This document shows positions 17,471 through 26,254 of a DNA stretch of 41,549 nt, in pieces. Made by a program: the position numbers and the translations under genes. The first letter of the stretch is position 1. The number at the start of each line of letters is the position of its first letter. This DNA comes from Pirellulaceae bacterium (GTDB lineage: Bacteria; Planctomycetota; Planctomycetia; Pirellulales; Pirellulaceae), in the NCBI GenBank assembly GCA_030748485.1, contig JASMLW010000613.1, positions 1 through 41,549 on the forward strand, given 5' to 3'. Under the pieces are notes generated by a model that was not told where the DNA came from, ran no database searches, and worked only from the letters and a program-made list of their open reading frames with translations.

Positions 17471-18535
17471 CGAGCCGTTCGCGGCTTGCGAAGCGGCGCG
17501 GATCGAGTCGCGTTTTGATGACACAAGTTTGTCAGCAGTATCGACCGCCGCCACGACACCCTTCGATTCGGCGAGTCCCCGCCAGGCCAAATCGAAAGCC
17601 GTACCGTGAGCCACACTCGTGCGAATGATGGGCAGACCGAGCGTGATGTTGACCGCTTCGTGCATGCCCAGCAGTTTGAGCGCGATATGGCCCTGGTCGT
17701 GATACATTGCGACGACACCGTCGAACTCACCGGCGACGGCCCGCAGCAGGAGTGTGTCCGCGGGCAGTGGTCCGGTGACGTGCCAACCCGCGGCGCGGCA
17801 CGCGTTGACGGCCGGCCCGATGGTCTCCAACTCCTCGTCACCGAACAGTCCGTTTTCGCCGGCGTGCGGATTGAGCGCGCAAACGGCGATGCGATGGCCT
17901 CCGCCCAGGGCGGTCATCGCAGTTCGCGTTCGCTCGGCGCAACTCACAATGCGTTCCAACGAGATCTTGTCGAAGACCGCGCGCAGCGAGTTGTGCAGCG
18001 TGGCGTGGGTAACGCCCAGGCCGGCGGTCCCGGCCAGCCGCGGGCCAGGGGGAAGGTAGAGCATCATGGCCGGATCGGCGACGCCGCAGAAGTCGCCCAG
18101 CAACTCGGTGTGGCCGGGGTAGTCGTGCCCGGCTCGCGCCAGCGCGGTCTTGTGCAGAGGAGCCGTGACGAGCGCGTCGACATGGCCCGTCAGCGCCAAA
18201 TCGGCCGCCCGCCGAACCGACTCAAACGCCGCTTGCCCGCCGCGGCGATCAACGGTCGCCGGCGGCACGTCGCGCGCCTCGCCGCCACACGCGATGACCG
18301 GCATCAAATCCACCGTCGACTCGACTTGCCGCGGTCCGTCAACCGGCACGACGTCCGTCAACTCGCCAAACAAGGCCACCGCGCGGCGGAACACCTCGGG
18401 GTCTCCGACTGCGACAATCTGTCGCTGAACGTGGAAGTGCTCCTCGCGCCACGCCTTGGCGATCGTCTCCGGACCCACGCCGGCCGGGTCGCCCATCGTA
18501 ATCGCAATGCTGGTGGGAGCTTGTTTGTTCGACAT
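17450..18535 (-). CDS. pdxA: 4-hydroxythreonine-4-phosphate dehydrogenase
   Basis: 361 aa. The N-terminus carries the family signature ITMGDPAGVGPE (residues 12-23). Later motifs are ALVTAPLHKTALARAGHDYPGHTE, CALNPHAGENGLFGDEE and the strongly conserved VVAMYHDQGHIALKLLG; the His residues supply the metal ligands. PdxA oxidises 4-phosphohydroxy-L-threonine with NAD for pyridoxal-phosphate synthesis; some PdxA2-type relatives act in sugar-acid catabolism. The last ~25 residues (KLVSSKRDSIRAASQAANG onward) extend past the usual core, and their end was altered by a 23-bp tandem duplication. No pdxJ is nearby. Confidence 0.95.
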   Translation of the reverse strand: MSNKQAPTSIAITMGDPAGVGPETIAKAWREEHFHVQRQIVAVGDPEVFRRAVALFGELTDVVPVDGPRQVESTVDLMPVIACGGEARDVPPATVDRRGGQAAFESVRRAADLALTGHVDALVTAPLHKTALARAGHDYPGHTELLGDFCGVADPAMMLYLPPGPRLAGTAGLGVTHATLHNSLRAVFDKISLERIVSCAERTRTAMTALGGGHRIAVCALNPHAGENGLFGDEELETIGPAVNACRAAGWHVTGPLPADTLLLRAVAGEFDGVVAMYHDQGHIALKLLGMHEAVNITLGLPIIRTSVAHGTAFDLAWRGLAESKGVVAAVDTADKLVSSKRDSIRAASQAANGSSFQHHA

Positions 18536-18685
18536 GGTTGAGATTCTATCGAGAGTCTTCGTTTGGCGGAATGAGCCGTCCCCTAGCCGTTCCAGCGGGC
18601 GGTTCCTAAACTACAGGTCGCCGGCGCATACGATTGCCCAGCGAATTGGACAACGGCTCATTCATTCGGTTCGGGCGCGCACCAC

Positions 18686-19363
18686 TTGGCTCGCATATTC
18701 TTTGCTCTCGCGATCGTCGCCTTGCTCGCCATCCTCGCCGTGAATGTCAACGGCTTCCTGGTGGACGATTACAATTCGCAAGCACAGCGAATGCTGAAAT
18801 TGCGCGCAGAGTCGCGGGAAGGTGATGATTCGGAGGCGGCGAAACAGGCGTTCCACGAACACTTCGCCGATTTTCAGATCGTGCAAGACCAGGCTCGCTG
18901 GCACACCCTGTTCGGCACGGCCGCCACACTCATCGCTCTGCTGGTCAACTGTCTTTCCGTGACCTACTTCGTCGGCACCTGCCGGTGGTGCCTCGAAGTC
19001 GTCGAGACCTATCGACTCGATCCGGAGTTGGCCGAGATCAGCAGGGGGCTGAAACGGCGCAACTTCCCCTTCGCGGTGGCCGGGTTCTTCGTGCTGGTCG
19101 TCATCGTCGCCACCGGAGCCGCAGCCGACCCCTTCGCCAATACGGCCAGCCCCGCGAGCTGGCTGACTCCACATTGGGTCTTGTCCATCGTCGGCCTGCT
19201 GGCGCTGGCGGCCTGCTATTGGGTCCAAGTCGCCCACATCGGCGCGCACTATGAAATCATCGAACAGATCTTGAGTGAGGTGAAACGAATCCGCCGAGAC
19301 CGCGGCATGGACGAGGACGGTGACGCCTCAGCCGAAACGTCCCCCCTAGCTAACTCTGAATAG
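18686..19363 (+). CDS. Four-helix integral membrane protein, unknown function
   Basis: 225 aa with a TTG start (no ATG is available before the first helix). Predicted helices: about 4-24 ([20 protein letters not shown]), 73-95 ([20 protein letters not shown]), 127-147 ([19 protein letters not shown]) and 162-183 ([19 protein letters not shown]). A polar charged loop follows the first helix. The Asp/Glu-rich C-terminal tail is cytoplasmic or disordered. No family is recognised. It precedes dtd by 44 bp on the same strand and is probably in the same transcript. Confidence 0.75.
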   Translation: MARIFFALAIVALLAILAVNVNGFLVDDYNSQAQRMLKLRAESREGDDSEAAKQAFHEHFADFQIVQDQARWHTLFGTAATLIALLVNCLSVTYFVGTCRWCLEVVETYRLDPELAEISRGLKRRNFPFAVAGFFVLVVIVATGAAADPFANTASPASWLTPHWVLSIVGLLALAACYWVQVAHIGAHYEIIEQILSEVKRIRRDRGMDEDGDASAETSPLANSE

Positions 19364-19374
19364 CCGACTCTTCT

Positions 19375-19394
19375 TTTGCCATGCTTTGCCATGC
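19375..19394. repeat. Tandem 10-bp duplication TTTGCCATGC x2
   Basis: Two adjacent exact copies between the membrane-protein stop and the dtd start. They create extra ATG triplets upstream of dtd, but the dtd start at 19408 has its own ribosome site. Confidence 0.8.
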
Positions 19395-19407
19395 GAGGTG
19401 GCTGTCG

Positions 19408-19857
19408 ATGCGAGCCTGTGTGCAACGAGTTTCCCGCGCCGGCGTTGAAGTCGATGGACGCATCGTCGGGGAGATCGGTCAAGGCTTGTTGGTCCTGCTA
19501 GGCGTCGCCGCGGATGACGACGAAACCGACGCCGTCTTCATGGCCAACAAGATCGCCCGGCTGAGACTGTTCGAGGACGATGAGGGCAAGATGAATCGCT
19601 CCGTCGAAGAAGCCGGCGGCAGTGTGCTCGCCGTCAGTCAGTTCACCCTGCTGGGCGATTGCCGCAAAGGTCGACGGCCCAGTTTTGTGAAAGCGGCCGA
19701 GCCGGCCGCCGCCGCTGAACTCTACGAGCAATTCGTCGAATTGCTCCGCGACCGAGGATTGGTCGTCGCCACCGGCCAATTCCGCGCCCAGATGGATGTG
19801 TCGCTCGTCAACGACGGTCCCGTCACTTTGCTTGTCGACTCCCGCAAGCAGTTCTGA
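19408..19857 (+). CDS. dtd: D-aminoacyl-tRNA deacylase
   Basis: 149 aa, normal DTD length, starting [17 protein letters not shown] with GAGGTGG about 7 nt upstream; the in-frame ATG at 19381 adds nine residues unlike the family. DTD signatures: SQFTLLGD (77-84, catalytic Thr) with KGRRPSF, and NDGPVTLL (135-142, the Gly-cisPro-containing specificity motif). The enzyme hydrolyses D-aminoacyl-tRNAs and mischarged glycyl-tRNA-Ala in the cytoplasm. Immediately after its stop codon begins a run of GTCCGATC-type repeats. Confidence 0.96.
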   Translation: MRACVQRVSRAGVEVDGRIVGEIGQGLLVLLGVAADDDETDAVFMANKIARLRLFEDDEGKMNRSVEEAGGSVLAVSQFTLLGDCRKGRRPSFVKAAEPAAAAELYEQFVELLRDRGLVVATGQFRAQMDVSLVNDGPVTLLVDSRKQF

Positions 19858-19960
19858 TCGTCAATCATCCGTCCGATCAATCATCCGTCCGATCTGTCCG
19901 CTCCGACCGATCAATCATCAGTCCGATCCGACTGATCTGTGATCTGGCCGATCCAACCAT
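19858..19960. repeat. Degenerate GTCCGATC/AATCATCC short repeats after dtd
   Basis: Starts directly after the dtd stop codon. ATCATCCGTCCGATC occurs twice in tandem (period about 16), then drifts to CGACCGATCAATCATCAGTCCGATCCGACTGATC. Related words recur after the next gene (20837-20935), so that gene is flanked on both sides. Confidence 0.75.
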
Positions 19961-20093
19961 CTGGTCTACTGCCGCGGGGGACCTCTCGCTATACTCGCCC
20001 GCGCAAAATCGCCATTTCGCGGGCGCGACGGCATGATAGCTGCTGTCTTGCCAGCGATCGCGCGGACCCGATCCGACTCAAGGAGGAGTAGGT

Positions 20094-20828
20094 GTGGCCG
20101 GCTTCAAGACTCATATCACCACCAGCAGCCTGCTGGGTGTTGTCTACGGCGGGGGCGGGCTCGCCCTGGGTGTCCCCCTCTCCACTTGCCTGCTGGCCGG
20201 CGGCCTTTGCAGCGTCTCGGGAATGCTCCCCGATTTGGACAGTGATTCGGGGATCCCGCTGCGGGAGAGCATCGCCTTTTCGGCCGCCGTGGTCCCGATG
20301 CTGATGATCGAGCGGTTCGAGCAACTGGGTTTGGACCACGAGCAGATGGTGCTGGCCGCCGGCTTGATCTACCTGCTGATCCGTTTCGTGATCGCCGGCG
20401 TCTTCAAACGCTACACGGTGCACCGCGGGATGTGGCACAGCATTCCGGCGGCCGCGACGGTCGGTCTGGTGGCGTTCATGATTTGCCAGTGCGAGGAGAT
20501 CTCGCTGCGAGTCTTCAAGTCGGGCGGCGTCGTGCTCGGCTTCATGTCTCACCTCGTGCTCGACGAGATCTACAGCGTCGAGATGAAGCGCGGGCGGATG
20601 AGGTTGAAGAAGTCGTTCGGCACGGCGCTCAAGTTCTGGGGCAATCGCACCTGGGCCAACATCTCAACCTACGGGAAACTGATCGCCGTCATCGCCCTCG
20701 CCTTCGGCGATCAGATGTACATGGCTTCGCTGGAGCATCTGCAGGGCGGCGCCGCCGACACGACGCAGGCCGCGCACCGCATCGTCGAACAGCTCAAGGA
20801 CGCGGCGACCGACGGCCAACGGCGGTAG
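20094..20828 (+). CDS. YdjM-like (DUF457) membrane-bound metal-dependent hydrolase family protein
   Basis: 244 aa, GTG start with a near-perfect AAGGAGGAG six nt upstream. Family hallmarks: an N-terminal KTHI (His7), GMLPDLDSDSG as an acidic metal site, YTVHRGMWHSIPAA with two His, and FMSHLVLDEIYS. Hydrophobic helices surround these motifs, with the C-terminal region after about 165 polar and basic. The YdjM/LexA-regulated family is annotated as inner-membrane-bound metal-dependent hydrolase, but its substrate is unknown. The gene stands alone between two runs of GTCCGATC-like repeats. Confidence 0.87.
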   Translation: MAGFKTHITTSSLLGVVYGGGGLALGVPLSTCLLAGGLCSVSGMLPDLDSDSGIPLRESIAFSAAVVPMLMIERFEQLGLDHEQMVLAAGLIYLLIRFVIAGVFKRYTVHRGMWHSIPAAATVGLVAFMICQCEEISLRVFKSGGVVLGFMSHLVLDEIYSVEMKRGRMRLKKSFGTALKFWGNRTWANISTYGKLIAVIALAFGDQMYMASLEHLQGGAADTTQAAHRIVEQLKDAATDGQRR

Positions 20829-20836
20829 GGGAGCTA

Positions 20837-20935
20837 TCATCAGTCCGATCGTTCATCAGTCCGATCCGACCGTTCATCGGTCCGATCAGTCCGATCGTCC
20901 GTTCATCCAGTCCGATCCGACCGATCATCCGTCAT
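20837..20935. repeat. Degenerate TCATCAGTCCGATC short repeats after the YdjM-like gene
   Basis: Begins about 8 bp after the gene's stop codon. It holds six or so imperfect copies of TCATCMGTCCGATCCGACCG-like units and shares words with 19858-19960. No ORF or protein-binding site is recognised; the region to 21071 also contains no convincing gene. Confidence 0.75.
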
Positions 20936-21071
20936 TGCATTCCCAGCGGCCGTCGTGGATATTGCTGGATCCCAGCAAAAAACAGGGCCGTAACCGAACA
21001 TAAGAAACATTATCGGACGTTGGGGAAGGGGTTAGCAGAACGTTCAGAACGTCGCCTTCCTGTCGGGTCCG

Positions 21072-22061
21072 CTAGTTCTCGACTTCGAGGAACTGGCCCA
21101 TGCGGCGGAACTTCTCGTACCGCTGGTCGAGCAACGACTCGAGCGGAGATTCGGTCACTTCGCGCAGCGTGCGGGTGAGATATTGTTTGAGCCGAATGGC
21201 CATCTGGTGGGGATCGCGATGAGCTCCGCCGGCCGGTTCTTCGATCACGTCGTCGACGATGCCGAACTCGAACAGATCTTTGGAGGTGAACCGCAACGCG
21301 TCGGCCGCGTTCTCCGCGAACTCACCGCTCTTCCAGAGGATGCCGGCGCAGCCCTCGGGGCTGATCACCGAATAGTACGAGTGCTGTAGGATGCCGACCC
21401 GATCGCCGACGCCGATCCCCAGCGCTCCGCCGCTGCCGCCTTCGCCGATCACGATGCAGATGATCGGAGTCGTCAGCTGGGACATCTCGTGCATATTCTC
21501 GGCGATGACCCAAGCTTGGCCGCGCTCCTCGGCTCCAATCCCAGGATAGGCGCCCGGCGTGTCGATCATACAGATGACCGGCAGCCCGTATTTGGCCGCC
21601 ATCCTCATCTTGGCCATCGCCTTGCGGTAGCCTTCGGGATGGGCGCAGCCGAAATAGCAGGCGTTGCGTTCTTTGTACGTGCGGCCCTTTTCGTGGCCGA
21701 TCACCATGACCTTGTATTGGTCTATTCTGGCGAAGCCGCTGAGGATCGCCCGATCGTCGCCAAAGTTGCGGTCCCCGTGCAACTCGACAAACTCATCAAA
21801 CACGAGCGTCAGATAGTCGGTCGTGTGCGGACGGTCCTTGTGACGGGCGACCTGGACGGTTTGCCATGGAGTCAGCGACGCGTAGCATCGTTCAATTGTT
21901 CCCGTCAACTCCCGGCGCAGCTGACGGATCTCCTCTTGCAATTCAGCCGCTCGCTCGCCGTCGGCTGCATCGGCGTCTTTGCGGAGCCGGTGAATGCGCG
22001 CCTCGAGTTCATAGATGGGCTGTTCGAAAGGTAGTCCGGGTGTCGGTTCGTCGTTGGCCAT
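21072..22061 (-). CDS. accA: Acetyl-CoA carboxylase carboxyltransferase subunit alpha
   Basis: 329 aa, close to E. coli AccA (319). Motifs: LPFEQPIYELEARIHRL coiled N-terminus, WQTVQVARHKDRPHTTDYL, FVELHGDRNFGDD, ILSGFARI, VMVIGHEKGR, FGCAHPEGYRKAMAKMRMA, MIDTPGAYPGIGAEERGQ and GEGGSGGALGIGVGDRV (oxyanion-hole glycines). With AccD it transfers carboxyl from biotin to acetyl-CoA for fatty acid synthesis. accD is not in the window. It follows the atypical kinase by 68 bp on the same strand and may be co-transcribed with it. Confidence 0.97.
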   Translation of the reverse strand: MANDEPTPGLPFEQPIYELEARIHRLRKDADAADGERAAELQEEIRQLRRELTGTIERCYASLTPWQTVQVARHKDRPHTTDYLTLVFDEFVELHGDRNFGDDRAILSGFARIDQYKVMVIGHEKGRTYKERNACYFGCAHPEGYRKAMAKMRMAAKYGLPVICMIDTPGAYPGIGAEERGQAWVIAENMHEMSQLTTPIICIVIGEGGSGGALGIGVGDRVGILQHSYYSVISPEGCAGILWKSGEFAENAADALRFTSKDLFEFGIVDDVIEEPAGGAHRDPHQMAIRLKQYLTRTLREVTESPLESLLDQRYEKFRRMGQFLEVEN

Positions 22062-22129
22062 ATCAACGGGCGGAAAGTTCGGGAAGGAAAGCGACCGCGA
22101 CGAGCGGCGGCGGTCGCGTGGAAAGGAGA

Positions 22130-23146
22130 CTACTCTCCGGTCTTCTTCAGACTGTCGATGTCGGAGAACTGATCGGGGTCCAACATCAGTTTCTCTTGCG
22201 GTAGGCGGGGGTTCTTCTTGAACAGCTTAACGGTCCGCAATTCCTTGATGAAGTCCCACATCGAATTGGGCCGATTCTCAGGTTTCTTGGCCATCAACCG
22301 TTTGAGCAAATTGGACGCTTCCGGCGTGACGTTTTCATTGAGCACCTGAATTGACGGAATCGTTCCTGTGAGGTGCTTCTGCAAGAGTTCGTCGGGCGTG
22401 TTCGCCGTAAACGGTGGTTTGCCGCCGAGCAGTTCGAACGCCACGCACCCCAAGCTGTAGACGTCGGCCCGCGCGTCGAGCGCTTGGCCGCGGATCTGCT
22501 CAGGAGACATGTAGCTCCTCGTCCCGCGGATCTTTCTGGCGCCGCCCAACAACTTGCTGATCCCTTTGCGAATTCGTTGGGCGATCGTAAAGTCGATCAG
22601 CTTCACATCGCCCTCTTCGCTCAACAGGATATTGTCGGGCTTGATGTCGCAGTGCACCCAACCGTGTTCGTGCAAGTGGTACATCGCCTGAGCCGACTGC
22701 TCGATGATCTTACTCGCGTAAAAGGCGAGCTTTTCGTATCCGGCGCGAAGGCCGAGTTTCATGTTTTGTTCACGGTACAACTCGAGCACCAAATAGGGCG
22801 TCTTCCCATCCATCGTGAACTCGTGCACACGAATGACATTGGGGTGCTTCAGCTTGTGAGCCACCTCGAACTCGTGCTTGAGGTGGTTGATCTCCTGCCT
22901 GTTGTCGCGAAGGTCGCCACGAAGAACTTTCAGGGCGAACCGTTCGTTCTCGCCCTTGATCGCCTCCCACACGGCGCAGGTGCTGCCGACGCGAATCAAC
23001 CGCGCCAGTCGATAGGGGCCGATGAGGTCTCTGGGTTTCGACAAAACACCGTTCCAAATCGTGCGAATCTCAATCCGCCGAGCGGTTGGAATCGACCGAC
23101 TCGGCGCACGCCACACATTTCGCTCAGTGTAGTCCAATCGGGGCAT
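22130..23146 (-). CDS. Ser/Thr protein kinase with HCD and DFT active-site variants
   Basis: 338 aa from the ATG at 23146. The frame is open to 23239, but that would overlap the glycosyltransferase; a GTG at 23116 is another option. The kinase domain starts at PYRLARLIRVGSTCAVWEA. Key residues: ATP lysine in FALKVL (K73), a probable helix-C Glu (E92), catalytic loop HCDIKPDN (165-172) with Arg replaced by Cys, DFT (185-187) in place of DFG, then TRSYMSPEQIRG and DVYSLGCVAFELL. All catalytic Asp/Lys/Asn are kept, so it is probably active. The glycine loop lacks the usual GxGxxG. No transmembrane helix or sensor domain is seen; likely cytoplasmic. Confidence 0.9.
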   Translation of the reverse strand: MPRLDYTERNVWRAPSRSIPTARRIEIRTIWNGVLSKPRDLIGPYRLARLIRVGSTCAVWEAIKGENERFALKVLRGDLRDNRQEINHLKHEFEVAHKLKHPNVIRVHEFTMDGKTPYLVLELYREQNMKLGLRAGYEKLAFYASKIIEQSAQAMYHLHEHGWVHCDIKPDNILLSEEGDVKLIDFTIAQRIRKGISKLLGGARKIRGTRSYMSPEQIRGQALDARADVYSLGCVAFELLGGKPPFTANTPDELLQKHLTGTIPSIQVLNENVTPEASNLLKRLMAKKPENRPNSMWDFIKELRTVKLFKKNPRLPQEKLMLDPDQFSDIDSLKKTGE

Positions 23147-23189
23147 ATGAGGAAGGACGTCGCCCCCGCGCAGCGCTCGCCTGGGCGAA

Positions 23190-24395
23190 TCAACCGCCGG
23201 CTGACACCCGCTTGGCGGCGCCGCCGAAACCCCGCTCACCGGCCAGGACGCGTTCGTACACGCGGCGAATCTGCGCGGTCATTGTCTGATGGCGAAACTG
23301 TTCTGTGAATCTCCGCCGCCCCTCGTCACCCAACCGTTGCCGCAGCGCTTCGTCACTCGACAATTGCATCAGCGCCTCCGCCAGCGCTGCGACATCTTGC
23401 GGCGGCAGCAGTCGCCCGGTGATTCCGTCGAGCGCCACTTCTCTAGCTCCGTCGATGTCAAAACTGACCACTGGTTTGCCGGCGATCAGCGCCTGCGGCA
23501 ATGCGCGAGCCAGCCCTTCCCGCAAGCTGGCGTGAACCAACAGGTCCATGGCGGCGATCAGTTCGGGGATTTCGGTTGGCGGCCGCAGTCCCGCGAAGAC
23601 GAAGTGTTCGGTCAAACCGGCGTCAGCGATCTGTTTCTCCAAGCGGCCGCGGAGCACGCCGTCGCCAACAAACAAGAAACGCGCGTCGGGATTCCGACGG
23701 CAGACGTCGACAGCGGATTGGATGACGTATTCATGTCCCTTGAGTTCAAACAGGCGGGCGACCTTGCCGATCACTACGTGCTCATCGCGAAACCCGAACT
23801 GGGACCGCACCGCCGCTCGCAACGACTGGGCCTCGACAAACGGTTCGACTTCCATCCCGCTGTAGATCGTCGAGAACATCTCGCGCGGTGCGACACCCGC
23901 CGTGGCCAGGCGGTCGGTCATCGCGTCGGCGACGCTGATCAGATGGTGGCACCGCCTCGCCGCCCAGCACTCACAGCGGCGGGAGAGCCCGCGGGCGATT
24001 GCATTCTGGTATTCGTGGAACGGCGCGCCGTGAACCGTGTGAACAATCGCCGGGACGCCCGTGCGATGAGCCGCAAAGCGGCCGAGGATGCCGCCCTTCG
24101 CGCTGTGCGTGTGGACGACGTCAGGTCGCAGCTTCAACAACTCGCGCCGCAGCCACCGCAGGCATTGCCAATCCCGCCACGGGTGAATGGCCCGCCGCAT
24201 CAGCGGCGACGACACGACGTTCACCTCCGATCCGCGCGGGTGCCGCTGCAGCAGATCCCCTTCCGGCCCGGTCGCGGGCCCGGTGATCAAGGTCACTTCG
24301 TCACCGTATTGCTGTTGCAGGTCGAGGCACGTGTAGAGCGTGTTCTCCTGGGCGCCGCCGACGATCATCCGAGTGATAATGTGTGCGACGCGCAT
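23190..24395 (-). CDS. GT4-family glycosyltransferase
   Basis: 401 aa starting MRVAHIITRMIVGGAQENTL; the longer open frame to 24992 is a shadow of truA. The two Rossmann halves are clear: GGAQENTL at the N-terminal glycine loop, DVVHTHSAKGGILGRFAAHR, then HVVIGKVARLFELKGHEYVI and FLFVGDGVLRGRLEKQ. The sugar-nucleotide region SLREGLARALPQALIAGKPV contains the EGL...P..L.A..PV pattern of GT4 retaining transferases. It is a cytoplasmic or membrane-face enzyme that adds a sugar to a lipid or polysaccharide; donor and acceptor unknown. Its ATG overlaps the truA stop as TGATG, so translation is coupled. Confidence 0.92.
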   Translation of the reverse strand: MRVAHIITRMIVGGAQENTLYTCLDLQQQYGDEVTLITGPATGPEGDLLQRHPRGSEVNVVSSPLMRRAIHPWRDWQCLRWLRRELLKLRPDVVHTHSAKGGILGRFAAHRTGVPAIVHTVHGAPFHEYQNAIARGLSRRCECWAARRCHHLISVADAMTDRLATAGVAPREMFSTIYSGMEVEPFVEAQSLRAAVRSQFGFRDEHVVIGKVARLFELKGHEYVIQSAVDVCRRNPDARFLFVGDGVLRGRLEKQIADAGLTEHFVFAGLRPPTEIPELIAAMDLLVHASLREGLARALPQALIAGKPVVSFDIDGAREVALDGITGRLLPPQDVAALAEALMQLSSDEALRQRLGDEGRRRFTEQFRHQTMTAQIRRVYERVLAGERGFGGAAKRVSAGG

Positions 24396-25216
24396 CAACG
24401 ACCCTGCTCTTCGGGCGTCTGGTCCGGCCCGTAAGTCACCGAGATCAGGTAGAGCCCTTCGGGGGGAGCTGTCGCGGCGGCCGCCCGGCGGTCGCGCGCC
24501 CGCAGCACGTCGCCCAGCCATTCCGGCGACTGTTTCCCGGAGCCCACGTCGACGAGCGAACCGACGATGTTGCGGACCATGTTGTAGAGAAACCCGTTCG
24601 CCTCGATCTCGATCGACAAGACAGTCGAGTCGCCAAAGGGGCGACGTTGGACGCTCAATTCGCGGACCACCCGCACGCTCGTCTTCCGCGGAGCCCCAGC
24701 CGCCTCGAAGCTCGAATAGTCGTGTTCGCCGAGCAACCGTTGGGCCCCCTGCTCCAGGCGGGCGACGGAGAGATCTCGCCGCACCCACCACGCTCGGTTG
24801 TTGAGAAAAACATCTCGTTCCGGCCGGTCGTAGATCAAGTATCGATACCTCTTCCCCGTCGCATCGCGAAGCGCGTGAAAGTCGTCCGCCGCATCGCAAA
24901 GCTCCGTTACGCAGATATCGCTGGGCAGGTTCGCATTGATCGCGCGGCGGAGCGTATCGGCGTCCAGATCGCTGTCGACTCGAGCGCTGCAAACTTGAGC
25001 CAGTGCGTGTACGCCGGCGTCGGTGCGCCCGCTGCCGATCGGCCGGGTGGCGGCGCGAGTGACGCGAGCCAGGGCGGATTCAAGCGACTGCTGGATCGAC
25101 GGCTGGTCCGGCTGAATCTGCCAGCCGGCGTACTCGCGTCCGTCGTAGGCGATGGTCAGTTTCAACGTGCGACGCGGCGATTCATCCACAGGTGACATGT
25201 TCATGGCGCCTGCCAT
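24395..25216 (-). CDS. truA: tRNA pseudouridine synthase A
   Basis: 273 aa. The catalytic signature GSGRTDAGVHA includes Asp66. Other family motifs are LTIAYDGREYAGWQIQ, FHALRDATGKRYRYLI, SSFEAAG and the C-terminal FLYNMVRNIVGSLVDVGSGK. TruA makes pseudouridine at positions 38-40 of tRNA anticodon stems. The first possible ATG is at 25216; ATG at 25204 or 25198 would also fit. asd lies 24 bp upstream and the glycosyltransferase overlaps its stop by one base. Confidence 0.97.
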   Translation of the reverse strand: MAGAMNMSPVDESPRRTLKLTIAYDGREYAGWQIQPDQPSIQQSLESALARVTRAATRPIGSGRTDAGVHALAQVCSARVDSDLDADTLRRAINANLPSDICVTELCDAADDFHALRDATGKRYRYLIYDRPERDVFLNNRAWWVRRDLSVARLEQGAQRLLGEHDYSSFEAAGAPRKTSVRVVRELSVQRRPFGDSTVLSIEIEANGFLYNMVRNIVGSLVDVGSGKQSPEWLGDVLRARDRRAAAATAPPEGLYLISVTYGPDQTPEEQGR

Positions 25217-25240
25217 CCATGGGCGTCGGATTGAAGGTTG

Positions 25241-26254
25241 TCAGACGGCCGCCCGGCTGGCCAGCAACGCCTCGGCGATCTGCACAGCGTTGGTGGCCGC
25301 TCCCTTGCGAAGGTTGTCGGCCACGCACCAGAACGCCAAGCCGTTTTCGCTGGAGATGTCTCGGCGGATCCGCCCGACAAATACTTCGTTGCGGCCGCTG
25401 CAATCGGCCGGCATCGGGTATTGGCCGGCGTTCAAGTCGTCGATCACCGTGATTCCCTCGGCGGCGACAAACGCCTCCTTCGCCTCCGCGACGGACAACG
25501 ACTTCTCCGTCTCGACCAGAATGCTCTCACTGTGGCAATTGGCGACGGGAACGCGAACACAGGTGGGACAAATCGCGATCGAATCGTCGCCGAAAATCTT
25601 GTGAGTCTCCCACACCATCTTCATCTCTTCCGACGTGTAGTCTTCGTGCTTGGACGAACCGATCTGGGGAATCAGATTGAAGGCGATCGGATGGGAAAAG
25701 GCCTGGTACTCGTACTCTTCGTCGTCCAGGGCGGCGCGAGCGCCGCATTCGAGATCCAGCTGGCCGACCTGGCCCGCACCGCTCGTCGCTTGATAGGTGC
25801 TCACCACCACGCGGCGAATCCGCCCGGCGTCGTGGAGCGGCTTCATGGCGACGACCATTTGAATCGTCGAGCAATTCGGGCTGGCGATGATGCCCTGGTG
25901 GTTCGCCAACTCGCCGGCGTTGACCTCGGGCACCACCAGCGGGACGTGGTCGTCCATCCGCCACGCACCGCTCTCATCAACCACCACGGCGCCGCGATCC
26001 ACCGCCCACGGAGCGAACTGGCGAGCCGTGTCGTCGGGTGTGCTGGCGATCGCCAGATCGACTTCGTCAAACGCCTCCGGCCGCAGCTCTTCCACCGTGT
26101 GCGGCTCGCCCTTGAAGAGGAGCGTCTTGCCCGCGGAGCGTTTCGATGCCAGGAACTTAATCGTCTTGAATGGTAGGTCGCGCTCTTCCAAGAGCTGGCG
26201 CACGATGCTGCCCACAGCGCCCGTGGCGCCGACTACAGCCAAGTTCTCCAACAC
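25241..26254 (-). CDS. asd: Aspartate-semialdehyde dehydrogenase
   Basis: 337 aa with GTG at 26254, chosen because GGGAG lies 8 nt before it and the protein then starts MLENLAVVGATGAVG; GTG at 26263 is the alternative (340 aa). Motifs: nucleotide loop GATGAVG (9-15), ASPNCSTIQM with catalytic Cys128, STYQATSGAGQVG and CVRVPVANCHSESI containing the conserved His. It reduces aspartyl phosphate to aspartate semialdehyde with NADPH, feeding lysine, threonine, methionine and diaminopimelate synthesis. Heads the asd-truA-glycosyltransferase-kinase-accA gene string. Confidence 0.97.
   Translation of the reverse strand: MLENLAVVGATGAVGSIVRQLLEERDLPFKTIKFLASKRSAGKTLLFKGEPHTVEELRPEAFDEVDLAIASTPDDTARQFAPWAVDRGAVVVDESGAWRMDDHVPLVVPEVNAGELANHQGIIASPNCSTIQMVVAMKPLHDAGRIRRVVVSTYQATSGAGQVGQLDLECGARAALDDEEYEYQAFSHPIAFNLIPQIGSSKHEDYTSEEMKMVWETHKIFGDDSIAICPTCVRVPVANCHSESILVETEKSLSVAEAKEAFVAAEGITVIDDLNAGQYPMPADCSGRNEVFVGRIRRDISSENGLAFWCVADNLRKGAATNAVQIAEALLASRAAV

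Noticed and set aside
22130-23146. Pseudokinase call for the HCD/DFT kinase
   Set aside because: The ATP lysine, catalytic Asp, Asn and magnesium-binding Asp are all kept, so loss of activity cannot be claimed.
23289-24434. 381-aa rightward ORF
   Set aside because: It is antisense to the clear glycosyltransferase and shows no family motif; long antisense frames are expected in GC-rich DNA.
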